Shown: positions 51,381-60,589 of the stretch, piece by piece
Layout: the number at the start of each line of letters is the position of its first letter
Numbering within the stretch: position 1 is the stretch's first letter
Source: Lederbergia citrisecunda
GTDB taxonomy: Bacteria > Bacillota > Bacilli > Bacillales > Bacillaceae_C
Direction: 5' to 3'
DNA: 64,000 bases
Assembly: GCF_018343695.1 (NCBI RefSeq)
Contig: NZ_JAGYPJ010000001.1
Coordinates: 4,345,641 to 4,409,640, forward strand
Notes under the pieces: generated by a model
What the model saw: only the letters and a program-made list of their open reading frames with translations
The model's database searches: none
What the model was told of the DNA's origin: nothing
Made by a program: the position numbers and the translations under genes

Positions 51381-52918
51381 TAACTGATATGATTGCGATA
51401 ACCAGTGTTTGCTTTTACTTTTACTTCTGCATAACGTTTTGCATCCTGACTACTAGATAAAAGGGTTCCGATTGCTCCTCCAATGAAGCCGATTGGAACT
51501 GAAAGTAGTGCAGGGTTCGTCAATGGGAAAATCGGATCTCCTGTGAAAAAGGCAGCACCCTCTACCTGGGAAATCACATTAGGACTAATGGCAACAAGAA
51601 TGAGAGATGACAGTAATCCTGCTAACATTCCGGTCATCGCACCGGTTGTGTTAAAGCGCTTCCAATAAATTGTGTAAATAATGACAGGAAGGTTCGCGCT
51701 TGCGGCAACACAAAAAGCTAATGAAACGAGAAAGGCCACGTTTAAATTTTGGGCAAATAATGCGAGCAAAATAGATAGAACGGAAACACCGAGTGCAGCA
51801 TATTTAGCAGCCTTCATTTGTTGCTTCTCGGATGCTTTTCCTTTTTTGATGATTTGGCCATAAATATCATGTGCGAAAGCGGAAGCCCCAGATAATACAA
51901 GTCCTGCCACAACAGCTAGAATGGTGGCAAAAGCAACCGCTGAGACAAAGGACATTAACACATCACCGCCAAGTACTTGTGCAAGGAGCGGTGCAGCCAT
52001 ATTTCCTGCAGCATTACTGCTTTTAATCGATTCAGCGCCAACAAAAGCGGCAGCACCAAATCCAAGGAATATCGTCATCACGTAAAAAATACCAACAATC
52101 CAAGTTGCCCATATAACGGAACTACGAGCTGTTTTTGCATCTTTTACAGTGAAAAATCTCATCAAAATATGAGGTAAACCCGCTGTACCAAGAAGAAGTG
52201 CAATCATAAGTGAAATGGTATCCAATGGGACTGTATATTTAACTCCTGGATTTAAATAAGCTTCTCCTAAGGGAGTTGCGTTTTTCATCGTGCTGAACAT
52301 TTCTAAAATATTAAAATGAAAGCGTGAAAGGACTAAAAATGAAATAATAATCGTACCGAGCATCAGTAAAACAGCTTTAATAATTTGTACCCAGCTCGTT
52401 GCTGTCATCCCGCCGAACATGACATAAATCGTCATCATGACGCCGACGATTAAAACGGCGATCCAGTAATCAATTTTAAATAATAATTGAATTAGGGCAC
52501 CTGCTCCAACTAATTGCGCAATCATATAAAAAATAACAATTGTAACCGTATTCAATGCGGCGGTTGCCCTTACTTTTTTTGCATCAAAACGTGAATTAAT
52601 CATATCGGCAAGCGTGTACTTGCCAAGATTACGAAGTGGCTCAGCAACAATGAACATGACGACGAGATAAGCAACAAGATAACCAATACTAAATAAAAAG
52701 CCGTCAAATCCAGTGAGTGCTATCGCTCCAGCAATTCCTAGAAAAGATGCTGCTGATAAATAGTCACCCGCGATTGCTAGTCCATTTTGATACCCCTTTA
52801 AACCACCACCTGCTGTATAAAATTCATTCGCAGTATTTGTTCTTTTTGCGGCGTAGTACGTTATCCAAAGTGTCATGGCAACAATGATTAGAAATAAGAC
52901 TATGACTGTTGGATTCAT
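51380..52918 (-). CDS. Sodium:solute (cation/acetate) symporter, ActP type
   Basis: A 512-residue SSS-family transporter with about 13 hydrophobic helices. Seen: NEFYTAGGGLKGYQNGLAIAGDYLSAASFLG (sodium/substrate region, here AGDYLSAASFLG), LGTAGLPHILMRFFTVKDA (~245) and SGASAFAHDIYG (~360). This combination is the ActP/YwcA monocarboxylate (acetate) subgroup. It overlaps by four bases the upstream DUF485 gene, the usual operon partner. Confidence 0.9.
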   Translation of the reverse strand: MNPTVIVLFLIIVAMTLWITYYAAKRTNTANEFYTAGGGLKGYQNGLAIAGDYLSAASFLGIAGAIALTGFDGFLFSIGYLVAYLVVMFIVAEPLRNLGKYTLADMINSRFDAKKVRATAALNTVTIVIFYMIAQLVGAGALIQLLFKIDYWIAVLIVGVMMTIYVMFGGMTATSWVQIIKAVLLMLGTIIISFLVLSRFHFNILEMFSTMKNATPLGEAYLNPGVKYTVPLDTISLMIALLLGTAGLPHILMRFFTVKDAKTARSSVIWATWIVGIFYVMTIFLGFGAAAFVGAESIKSSNAAGNMAAPLLAQVLGGDVLMSFVSAVAFATILAVVAGLVLSGASAFAHDIYGQIIKKGKASEKQQMKAAKYAALGVSVLSILLALFAQNLNVAFLVSLAFCVAASANLPVIIYTIYWKRFNTTGAMTGMLAGLLSSLILVAISPNVISQVEGAAFFTGDPIFPLTNPALLSVPIGFIGGAIGTLLSSSQDAKRYAEVKVKANTGYRNHIS

Positions 52919-53262
52919 TGTGCTTTCCTCCCCTCATTTGTTTCTTCCCACACTTCCTCAACCATGCTGTCGAATTTTACAGCCTTTTTCATGTAAATAG
53001 TAGCTAAGGTCCAAGTCATCACAAATAGAAGCAACGCATAAATCCATGCCCAAGAAATATCCCCGATTGCCGGTCTGTCCATAATATCGGTATAGGAAAT
53101 CAGTATGGGAAAGAGTAAATAGAATGTAATGAAAAGTATGATGGATGGAACTAGAAATTTCCTTTTCGCCTTTAGTAATTCTTGAAACGGAGCACTCCTT
53201 TCAATCATTTCAAAGTCTTCCACTTTCTTCGGTTTATTTCCTTCAAAAGATTTGCTGGCCAT
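52915..53262 (-). CDS. DUF485 membrane protein, partner of the acetate symporter
   Basis: A 115-residue protein with two membrane helices (~38-58 and ~70-92), beginning FEMIERSAPFQELLKAKRKF and ending FDSMVEEVWEETNEGRKAQ. This is the YjcH/DUF485 pattern, always found before ActP-type symporters. It precedes the symporter gene with translational overlap. Confidence 0.88.
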   Translation of the reverse strand: MASKSFEGNKPKKVEDFEMIERSAPFQELLKAKRKFLVPSIILFITFYLLFPILISYTDIMDRPAIGDISWAWIYALLLFVMTWTLATIYMKKAVKFDSMVEEVWEETNEGRKAQ

Positions 53263-53583
53263 TTTTGCATCCTCCTTTTTTCGGGTATTTCAAAATAATG
53301 TAAATACAACTAAAACTTAATGGTTGTGATTGTGACTGTCAATTTGATTTTAAAAATTGGTGCTTTAGTCATTTGGCGGTACAAATCTTAAATATTGTAA
53401 AATGTATCATCAATCTTTGATTGACAATAAACATCAGCATATTAGTAAGTAAATCTCTTTAGGAAAAAGGATCAGTAAGTAATAGTTCGAAAGTTCTGAT
53501 TGATAGGAATCATCAAATAATGATCCTGTAACACGATTTTCATATGTTATAATCCAGATTAGTAGATTCACATTTTTTAATAT

Positions 53584-53597
53584 TGTAAGCGCTTAAT
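53584..53597 (+). promoter_or_regulatory. Candidate cre (CcpA) site upstream of GH5 gene
   Basis: TTGTAAGCGCTTAAT deviates from WTGNAANCGNWNNCW at one position. It lies about 40 bases before the glucanase start, where CcpA could repress in the presence of preferred sugars. No other feature in the 373-base gap. Confidence 0.55.
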
Positions 53598-53635
53598 TTT
53601 CTATACATAAAAATTATTGAAAAGGTGGAATAGTG

Positions 53636-56611
53636 ATGGGGAAATATGCAAAAGTATTTTCAGTTGTCGTTATCATGGCTATGATGCTAACACTTTTGCC
53701 GAATCAACAGTATGCAAAAATTCCTGATGACGCAATCTTATTTCAAGACTTTGAAGGAGCTGATGCGATGTTTACAGCAGCTCAAGGTGCAACTGGTGCG
53801 TTATCTACAAACGAGGTGTATGAAGGAAGGCAATCCCTTAAGTATGAAGTACTATCTAGCGGGGACCCAAGTGTAAGCAAAGCGAGTATTAGTATCAAAT
53901 CAAAAGGGCAACCAGTTGATGCGACTGGTATGGAGTATTTTGTATTTTACATTAAAGATACACAAGGGAATAATACGATAAAAATTTCCTTAACCGATAG
54001 TAGTGGAAAATCGACAGACTTAGGCTGGAAGGCGATGAGTACGAAGAAAAATGAGTGGGTACGATATGAAGTGCCGATGAGTAGTTTTTCAGGAATCGAT
54101 TTTTCGAAGATTAGTGAAGTCAGAATAGGGCAATGGAATGAAGGTATCTACTATATTGACCAACTATTTTTTGCGAAAAATCTTCCACCAATTCCGCCAG
54201 ATCAACCGACGGCTTATCATCCATCAGGGGAATACGATAATTTTGTCGTTGTTGAACTGCGTACGTATTCCGTTGGTGCAGACATTTATTATTCAACAGA
54301 TGGAACCGTTCCAACTAAAGAGTCTTCACTTTATAAAGGTCCTTTAAGACTGGAGTCCAGTACGAACCTTAAAGCCGTAGCGTACAACCCGAAAGGCGAT
54401 ATTTATAGTGAAGTAAGCACGTTTGAATATATCATTCACCAGAAAGCAGATTTGGCTAAAACGAAAGCATCCCCAGCCGCGGGAACGTATGCGGTGGTCC
54501 AATCCATTGAGCTTTCTGCTTCCGAGGGTGCAACGATTTATTATACGACGGATGGGAAAAATCCTACTACTTCGTCAAAAAAATATTCACAACCAATAAA
54601 AGTTTCCAAAGATACGGTAATAAAAGCGATTGCCATAAAGGGGCAAGTTCAAAGTGAAATCGCTGTTCATGAATATAAGATCGATAAAAATCCGACTCCG
54701 TTTTTAAAAGCAGATGGAAAGAAAATGCGTAGTGATTATGGTTCAGGAGATGAAGTGCTTCTCCGCGGTACGAACGCAGGTGGCTGGTTAGTTATGGAAA
54801 GTTGGATGTCACCAACGAATTCACCAGATCAGAAAACAACAATCAAAACATTGACGGATCGATTTGGAGAAAAGACTGCTTGGGAGCTTATCAATCTGTA
54901 CCAAGACAATTATTGGACAGGAGCCGATTTTGATAATATCAAGCAGGATGGAATGAATGTCGTTCGCTTACCATTTTCATACTTTGAAATGCTTAACGAT
55001 GATGGCAGCTTAAAGGCTACAGCTTTTGAACGAATGGATTGGTTTATTGAAGAAGCTGCTAAAAGAGAGTTGTATGTCATTTTAGACATGCATGGAGCCC
55101 CTGGTTCTCAAAATGGTAAAGACCATTCAGGAGATACGACCCGCCCAGATAAGGGCAGCTTGTTTGGAAATAAAGAAAATATGGACAAAACCGTCTTCCT
55201 TTGGGAACAAATAGCGGAAAGATATAAGGACGAAAAATGGCTGGCGGGTTATGACTTGTTAAATGAGCCAGGCGGCGCTACTGGAATTGAGCAATTTGAT
55301 TTTTATGATCAGCTCTATAAAGCTGTGAGAGCGAAAGATAAAAATCATATGATGTTTATTGAAGCGATATGGGAACCGTATCATTTGCCAAAGCCTGACT
55401 TATACGGTTGGGAAAATGTTGTATATTCCTATCATTTTTATGGCTGGGATAATATAGATAGTTTCCCTTCGCAAAAGAGATTTACAGATTCGAAAATTCC
55501 TATGGTCAATGAGATGACAAATTATAATGTTCCTTTGTTGGTTGGGGAATTTACGTTGTTTAATAATCTACAAAGCTGGGATTATGCTCTGAAAGTTTAC
55601 GAGGAACAAGGTTGGAGTTTTACAACTTGGTCTTATAAGGTTACGGGAGATGGTAGTAGTTGGGGGATGTATACTGGAAATCCTTCAAAAGTAAATATTC
55701 AAAGAGACAGCGAAGAGGAAATCCGTAGTAAATGGAGTCAAGTTGGGACAGATACTTCTTTTAAGCGGAACGATTATTTTGTAGATACAATCCGTAATTA
55801 CGCAAATCCAGATTTTAGAAACTCTGATGTAAGAACATGGGTTGCGAATTTTGAAGGACTTGATGAAGGTGCTACATTTGAAACGGGAAGCCTGGCAACT
55901 GCGTCATTGGATTTTGAGAATAAAGCTAATGGCGATGCCTCGCTTAAATTGATCGTAGATAACAAGGGAAATAAAGATGTCAATCAGCAATACGTAAGTA
56001 TAAAGGCTTCTGTTAATTTAGCTGATGAAACAAACGACTATCCAAAATATCTTCTATTCGATGTATTTAATGCAACTGGAAAAGAGAACAATGTAACGGT
56101 GACATTGATTGATAAAGACGGAAAGAAAGCTACCGCGAAAACCCATGCTGCTACAAAAGCGTTGACGAATGCATGGTCCAGAGTTCCCTTGTTATTAAAA
56201 TCAATTAGTGGTGATATTGACAAGTCATCGATTGTTGAAATACGTCTAGCGATGGAAGATCCCGGGACATACAATTTCGATAACATTTTCGTAGGTCAGT
56301 CCTTTTCGAATGATTTGCCGGCGGAATTAGACCTTCATGCAGTAAGGAGTTTGGTGGAAAAAGCTGATATCCAACCTGCAGGAATACGGAATGCGTTGCT
56401 CGTACAGTTAGATAATGCTGAGCGGGACTTTGAAAAGGCAAATGCTTTTACGCGAGAAGGGAAAGAAAAACAGGCCGAGCAAGCCAGAAAAAATGGTTAC
56501 AAAACTCTTGAAAGTCTAATAGATTTTGTATCCAAACATTCGGGCAAGCATATTCGTGAAGAAGATGCCGAAAAAATCATTTGGGCACTAGAACATGGGT
56601 ATTTTTATTAA
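53636..56611 (+). CDS. Secreted GH5 family glucanase with carbohydrate-binding and HEX_C-type domains
   Basis: A 991-residue secreted enzyme: signal peptide ~1-28; N-terminal CBM-like sandwich (~35-180; LFQDFEGADAMF to YYIDQLFF); two chitobiase/HEX_C-type repeats (~190-350; IYYSTDGTVPTKES and IYYTTDGKNPTTSS); GH5 barrel (~360-720) with acid Glu in YDLLNEPGG and nucleophile Glu in LLVGEFTLF; a second CBM-like domain (~740-900; NFEGLDEGATFET, YNFDNIFVG); and a helical C-terminal ~90 residues. GGWLVMESWMSP resembles exo-beta-1,3-glucanase-like GH5 members. The ATG at 53636 follows AAAGGTGG. Confidence 0.88.
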   Translation: MGKYAKVFSVVVIMAMMLTLLPNQQYAKIPDDAILFQDFEGADAMFTAAQGATGALSTNEVYEGRQSLKYEVLSSGDPSVSKASISIKSKGQPVDATGMEYFVFYIKDTQGNNTIKISLTDSSGKSTDLGWKAMSTKKNEWVRYEVPMSSFSGIDFSKISEVRIGQWNEGIYYIDQLFFAKNLPPIPPDQPTAYHPSGEYDNFVVVELRTYSVGADIYYSTDGTVPTKESSLYKGPLRLESSTNLKAVAYNPKGDIYSEVSTFEYIIHQKADLAKTKASPAAGTYAVVQSIELSASEGATIYYTTDGKNPTTSSKKYSQPIKVSKDTVIKAIAIKGQVQSEIAVHEYKIDKNPTPFLKADGKKMRSDYGSGDEVLLRGTNAGGWLVMESWMSPTNSPDQKTTIKTLTDRFGEKTAWELINLYQDNYWTGADFDNIKQDGMNVVRLPFSYFEMLNDDGSLKATAFERMDWFIEEAAKRELYVILDMHGAPGSQNGKDHSGDTTRPDKGSLFGNKENMDKTVFLWEQIAERYKDEKWLAGYDLLNEPGGATGIEQFDFYDQLYKAVRAKDKNHMMFIEAIWEPYHLPKPDLYGWENVVYSYHFYGWDNIDSFPSQKRFTDSKIPMVNEMTNYNVPLLVGEFTLFNNLQSWDYALKVYEEQGWSFTTWSYKVTGDGSSWGMYTGNPSKVNIQRDSEEEIRSKWSQVGTDTSFKRNDYFVDTIRNYANPDFRNSDVRTWVANFEGLDEGATFETGSLATASLDFENKANGDASLKLIVDNKGNKDVNQQYVSIKASVNLADETNDYPKYLLFDVFNATGKENNVTVTLIDKDGKKATAKTHAATKALTNAWSRVPLLLKSISGDIDKSSIVEIRLAMEDPGTYNFDNIFVGQSFSNDLPAELDLHAVRSLVEKADIQPAGIRNALLVQLDNAERDFEKANAFTREGKEKQAEQARKNGYKTLESLIDFVSKHSGKHIREEDAEKIIWALEHGYFY

Positions 56612-56790
56612 GAAACTCGTGCTGCTACTTAAAGCGTTTGAATACCAAAAATCATTATATTTTTAAATAATCAAAACCATAGGGTGTACATTTTTATTGC
56701 CACATGCTCACAAGGTATGTGGCATGCTTGATGCTGGAGAGCATTAATAGTCATCCGCCCCATGCAAGGATTCTCATTCATCGTTTCCGA

Positions 56791-56817
56791 TGTCACAAAT
56801 CAGAGTCATACATTGTT
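56791..56817 (+). promoter_or_regulatory. Candidate ECF41-dependent promoter (module 2)
   Basis: TGTCACA (56791-56797), 16 bases, TGTT (56814-56817), about 35 bases before the oxidoreductase ATG. Identical spacing to the module 1 and 3 elements. Confidence 0.6.
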
Positions 56818-56848
56818 ATATGTATGAAACGTAAAAAGGAGCTGAGGA

Positions 56849-58045
56849 ATGATGAACGACTTGACATGCATAATCATTGGAGGCGGCTATGTAGGACTTG
56901 CCGCGCTCAAAGCAATAAAGGAAAAGAGCAAAGGCATGGCGAATGGGCGGCAGATTAGGTTTGTTCTGATCGACAAGGAGCCCGGTCATTTGCGCAAATT
57001 TAGGTTATTTCGCCCGACTACGGTTGAGGAAGAAATTATGATTCCTTGGAAAGATTTAGTTTTAGATGGATTCGAATTTGTGCAAGGCACAGTTACCTCC
57101 GTATATAGTGGGGAAAAACGGATTCGATATAAGGATGCGCAAGGAAATGATGCTCAAATTCATTACGACCTTTTAGTCGTGGCGGTAGGCAGCATCGTAA
57201 GGAGACCCGAGCCCAATCAAGGCGGCATCGCCTTGATCGATCCGCAAGCTGCGGCGGACATCCGGAAGCGCTGGCGTGCCAATCTGCGAAAGGCGGCTCA
57301 AGAGACGAACCCCGAAGAACGAAAGCGGCTGACAACAATCGCGATTGTGGGAGCGGGAATCAGTGGCATTGAGACGTCCGCAGAACTAGCTCTCGCCATG
57401 AAGAAGGAAGCAACGGCACTCGGACTGAATTCATCCGATACCTCTGTCTATTTACTGAATTCACAGGAACGCCTGCTCCCGGAAGTGTCGGAGAAATATA
57501 GACGGAAGCTGGTTCAGGAGCTCAGTAAATGTGGAGTGACAGTGCTTAACAATCGCAAGGTGTTACGGGAGGAAGCAGGAGTAGTATTGTTTAGCGATGG
57601 CGACAGTCTGCCAGTCGGCATCTGTATATGGATGATTGGTCTGATACCGAATCCGGGCCTGTCCGGCATGAGCTTGCCGCTGACTTCTGATGGTCGAGTA
57701 CTGGTAGATGGATCTTATCGCGTCAAAGGAGCATCGAGCGTATACAGTATTGGCGACTGTGCGAGAATTGTCGATCCGAAAACCGGCGAGGAGGACCAGA
57801 TGACGTGCTTTGAAGGTTCGTTTCAGGCGCTTCGACTGGCGAAAATCATGATGGCCGATCTGGAGGGCCGTCCCGCGCCAATTCACCAATCGTCCAAACC
57901 GAATATGGATAATGCCTTCAATATAGGTCTGGGACAAGAAGGGGTGTTTTGGATACGTAAATGGGGACTTGACATAGTCATGACAGGAAAGCTTCCGGGT
58001 AAAATCAAGAAGTTCGTAGAGGACAAAACCAGTATGCTTCGATAG
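56849..58045 (+). CDS. NAD(P)/FAD-dependent oxidoreductase, NDH-2/AIF-like (module 2)
   Basis: A 398-residue pyridine nucleotide-disulphide-type flavoprotein: FAD motif IIIGGGYVGLAALKAI (~7-22), NAD motif AIVGAGISGIETSAEL (~168-183), and the second FAD motif VYSIGDCARI (~302-311). No membrane-binding amphipathic helix is obvious and no redox-active CxxC. Relatives include type II NADH dehydrogenases and nitrite/ferredoxin reductase-like proteins. Preceded by the ECF41-type promoter and followed 55 bases later by the ECF41 sigma gene. Confidence 0.87.
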   Translation: MMNDLTCIIIGGGYVGLAALKAIKEKSKGMANGRQIRFVLIDKEPGHLRKFRLFRPTTVEEEIMIPWKDLVLDGFEFVQGTVTSVYSGEKRIRYKDAQGNDAQIHYDLLVVAVGSIVRRPEPNQGGIALIDPQAAADIRKRWRANLRKAAQETNPEERKRLTTIAIVGAGISGIETSAELALAMKKEATALGLNSSDTSVYLLNSQERLLPEVSEKYRRKLVQELSKCGVTVLNNRKVLREEAGVVLFSDGDSLPVGICIWMIGLIPNPGLSGMSLPLTSDGRVLVDGSYRVKGASSVYSIGDCARIVDPKTGEEDQMTCFEGSFQALRLAKIMMADLEGRPAPIHQSSKPNMDNAFNIGLGQEGVFWIRKWGLDIVMTGKLPGKIKKFVEDKTSMLR

Positions 58046-58100
58046 AAATGAAGAGAGAAAGATGTAATAGTTCTAACAGCCCAGAAAAGGAGATATAGCG

Positions 58101-58964
58101 ATGGAAGAACTATATGATCAATATAAAGCGCTACTATTTACGCTGGCTTATCAGTTGACGGGCTCTATTGCAGACGCGGAAGATGTTGTACAGGATGTAT
58201 TTTTTAAGGCCTACGAAGTACATGTCGAACTTTTGGAGGAGCCAAAGGCATATTTGTGCAAAATGGTAACCAATCACTGTCTCAATCTGCATAAGTCGGC
58301 ACGAAAAAGGAGGGAAATATACGTCGGTCCATGGCTACCCGAACCGTTTAGGACGCCGGAGGAGGATACGATTGAGACGACGGTCGTCCACCGCGATCTG
58401 TTGTCTTACGCTATGCTCGTATTGATGGAAAGGCTAACACCGACAGAGCGGGCAGTTTTCGTCCTACGTGAGGCGCTAGACTTCGATTACACCGAAATAG
58501 CCGAACTGCTCGACAAGCGAGAGGCGAATTGCCGCAAGCTGATGAGCCGTGCAAAAAGCAAGATAGGACTATCGGAGGAGGATATGGTCGCGACTGAAGC
58601 GGTCGAATTGGAATGGGTTAGCCGGTTCCTTACATCCCTTGAGCAAGGTAACTTAGATCTTATACTGTCTCTGCTGACTGAAGACGCCCTGCTTGTCTCT
58701 GACGGAGGCGGAAAAGTAAAAGCGCTTAAGCGTTCGATACAAACACGCGATCACGTGGCCCGAGTCCTCCTCATCGGAATTGGAAAGATCGCGGCCAATT
58801 ATAAGGAAAATCTTCGCTTCGATGTTACCCCTCTTAACGGTGAGACCGGTATAGTACTCCGTTCTGGTGATGAACCAATAGCTGCTATATTTGTACAACT
58901 CCAAGGCGGAAAGTTTGCCAGAATCTACATCGTACAAAATCCGGATAAGCTTACTAGAGTTTAG
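58101..58964 (+). CDS. ECF41-family RNA polymerase sigma factor with SnoaL-like domain (copy 2)
   Basis: A 287-residue sigma factor: region 2 (~1-70; AYQLTGSIADAEDVVQDVFF), linker WLPEP (~77), region 4 (~110-160; LTPTERAVFVLREALDFDYTEIAEL), then the SnoaL-like domain with SDGGGKV (~197) and a C-terminal NPDKL (~281). All ECF41 hallmarks intact. ATG after AAAGGAGATATAG. It should recognise the TGTCACA-type promoter of its own module. Confidence 0.92.
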   Translation: MEELYDQYKALLFTLAYQLTGSIADAEDVVQDVFFKAYEVHVELLEEPKAYLCKMVTNHCLNLHKSARKRREIYVGPWLPEPFRTPEEDTIETTVVHRDLLSYAMLVLMERLTPTERAVFVLREALDFDYTEIAELLDKREANCRKLMSRAKSKIGLSEEDMVATEAVELEWVSRFLTSLEQGNLDLILSLLTEDALLVSDGGGKVKALKRSIQTRDHVARVLLIGIGKIAANYKENLRFDVTPLNGETGIVLRSGDEPIAAIFVQLQGGKFARIYIVQNPDKLTRV

Positions 58965-59025
58965 GAAGTCGACTACATGTCTTGAACGTGGATGTGGATT
59001 AATACCTATTAAACGATGTTCCAGT

Positions 59026-59088
59026 ATGGACGATCGAGAACTGCTTAACCAACTTGTACCCGAACTGAACCAAATATATCAGCATTGA
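59026..59088 (+). pseudogene. Remnant reading frame after ECF41 copy 2
   Basis: A 20-codon frame MDDRELLNQLVPELNQIYQH without a ribosome site. The same start recurs at 61515 after copy 3 with an indel, so it may be the conserved beginning of a gene lost from both copies, or simply noncoding. Confidence 0.35.
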
Positions 59089-59275
59089 GATGACAAGTAA
59101 TATTTTTTAGGGAAGTCTATTTGAATGCTAAAAATCATGAAGCTTTTAAATAGACAAAACCATAGGGTGTACATTTTTATTGCCACATGCCGCACAAGGT
59201 ATGTGGCATGATTGATGCTGGATGGCGTTGATAGTCATCCGCCCCATGCAAGGTATTCTCATTCAGCGTTTCCGA

Positions 59276-59302
59276 TGTCACAAATCAGAGCCTTACATTG
59301 TT
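59276..59302 (+). promoter_or_regulatory. Candidate ECF41-dependent promoter (module 3)
   Basis: TGTCACA (59276-59282), 16 bases, TGTT (59299-59302), about 35 bases before the oxidoreductase start; matches module 2 exactly at both boxes. Confidence 0.6.
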
Positions 59303-59334
59303 ATATGTATGAAACGTAATAAAGGAGCTGAGGA

Positions 59335-60534
59335 ATGATGAACGACTTGACATGTATAATTATTGGAGGCGGCCATGCAGGGCTTGGAGCGCTCAAAGCA
59401 ATAAAGGAAAAGACACGGAGAATAGCGAACGGACGGCAGATTCGGTTTGTCCTGATCGACAAGCAGCCCGGTCATATGCGCAAAGTACTGTTGTTCCGGC
59501 CTGCCGTGGGTGAGGAAGAGATTATGATTCCCTGGACACATTATGAGTTTTCAGAAGGAGTAGAATTCGTGCAAGGTATGGTTACGTTCGTGGATAGTGG
59601 GGAAAAACAGATTCGATATACAGATGCGCAAGGAAATGATGTCCGAATTCATTATGACCTTTTAGTTGTAACTGTCGGTAGCGTCGTTAGGCAACCGGAT
59701 CCTAATCAGGGTGGCATTTCTTTAACCGATCTGCAATCCGCAGCAGTCATCCGGGAGTGCTGGCGCGCCAATCTACGGCAAGCTGTTGGTGAGACAAATC
59801 CTAAGGAACGAAATCGCCTGATGACAGTCGCAGTTGCGGGGGCGGGCATCAGTGGCGTCGAGACATCCGCCGAGTTGGCACTTGAGATGCAGAAGGAAGC
59901 ATCAGCACTAGGACTGAACCCGTCCGAAATCTCTGTCTATTTATTGAATGGACAGGAACGATTGTTCCTGGAAGGACCCAAAAAAGTTGGAAGAAAATTA
60001 AATCAGATACTTGGTGAATGTGGAGTGACAGTGCTTTACAACTGTAAGGCTATGTGGGAAGAAGCAGGAGTGGTGATGTTGAACAATGGAGATCGTCTGC
60101 CGGTTGGTCTATGCATATGGACGATTGGTCTGATTCCGAATCCAGCTCTTCGCACTATGGGCTTGCCACTTACTCCTGATGGGCAAGTGCTGGTGGATGA
60201 ATCTTACCGCGTCCAAGGGGCACCGGGCGTATACAGCATTGGTGACTGTACAAGAATTGTCGATCCGAAAACCGGCAAGGCAGATGGGATGAGGTGCGCA
60301 GATTGTGGGCTACAGGCAGATCGACTGGGAAAAATCGTAATAGCCGATCTGGAGGGCCGCACTGCGCCGGTTCACAAATCTTCTTCCTCGATTATGGATC
60401 TCTTCTGTATCGGCCTGGGGGAAAATCGCGGATTGGTATGGGGACGCAAATGGGGACTGAATATGGTTATAACGGGAAAACCTGCGTGGAAATTCAGGAA
60501 TATTGCATGGAAAGCAGGCAGTAAGCTTCTATAA
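59335..60534 (+). CDS. NAD(P)/FAD-dependent oxidoreductase, NDH-2/AIF-like (module 3)
   Basis: A 399-residue paralogue of the module 2 oxidoreductase: IIIGGGHAGLGALKAI, AVAGAGISGVETSAEL and VYSIGDCTRI keep the FAD and NAD sites intact. Divergence is concentrated around 40-80 and at the C terminus (FCIGLGENRGLVWGRKWG). The retained motifs indicate that it is functional rather than decaying. Same ribosome site AAAGGAGCTGAGG. Confidence 0.87.
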   Translation: MMNDLTCIIIGGGHAGLGALKAIKEKTRRIANGRQIRFVLIDKQPGHMRKVLLFRPAVGEEEIMIPWTHYEFSEGVEFVQGMVTFVDSGEKQIRYTDAQGNDVRIHYDLLVVTVGSVVRQPDPNQGGISLTDLQSAAVIRECWRANLRQAVGETNPKERNRLMTVAVAGAGISGVETSAELALEMQKEASALGLNPSEISVYLLNGQERLFLEGPKKVGRKLNQILGECGVTVLYNCKAMWEEAGVVMLNNGDRLPVGLCIWTIGLIPNPALRTMGLPLTPDGQVLVDESYRVQGAPGVYSIGDCTRIVDPKTGKADGMRCADCGLQADRLGKIVIADLEGRTAPVHKSSSSIMDLFCIGLGENRGLVWGRKWGLNMVITGKPAWKFRNIAWKAGSKLL

Positions 60535-60589
60535 AAACAAAGAGACCAAGATTGCAATATTTCTTACAGCCAGAAAAGGAGAAATAGCG

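Larger units (their letters stand above)
56638..59119 (+). repeat. Tandem duplication unit A (oxidoreductase + ECF41 sigma)
   Basis: About 2.48 kb including leader, promoter, two genes and a short remnant; it is repeated as unit B at 59120-61590 in the same order and orientation. The leaders (56672-56848 and 59155-59334) are nearly identical. The coding parts have diverged substantially but align end to end. GC is well above neighbouring genes (77 of 120 bases in 57181-57300). Confidence 0.85.
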
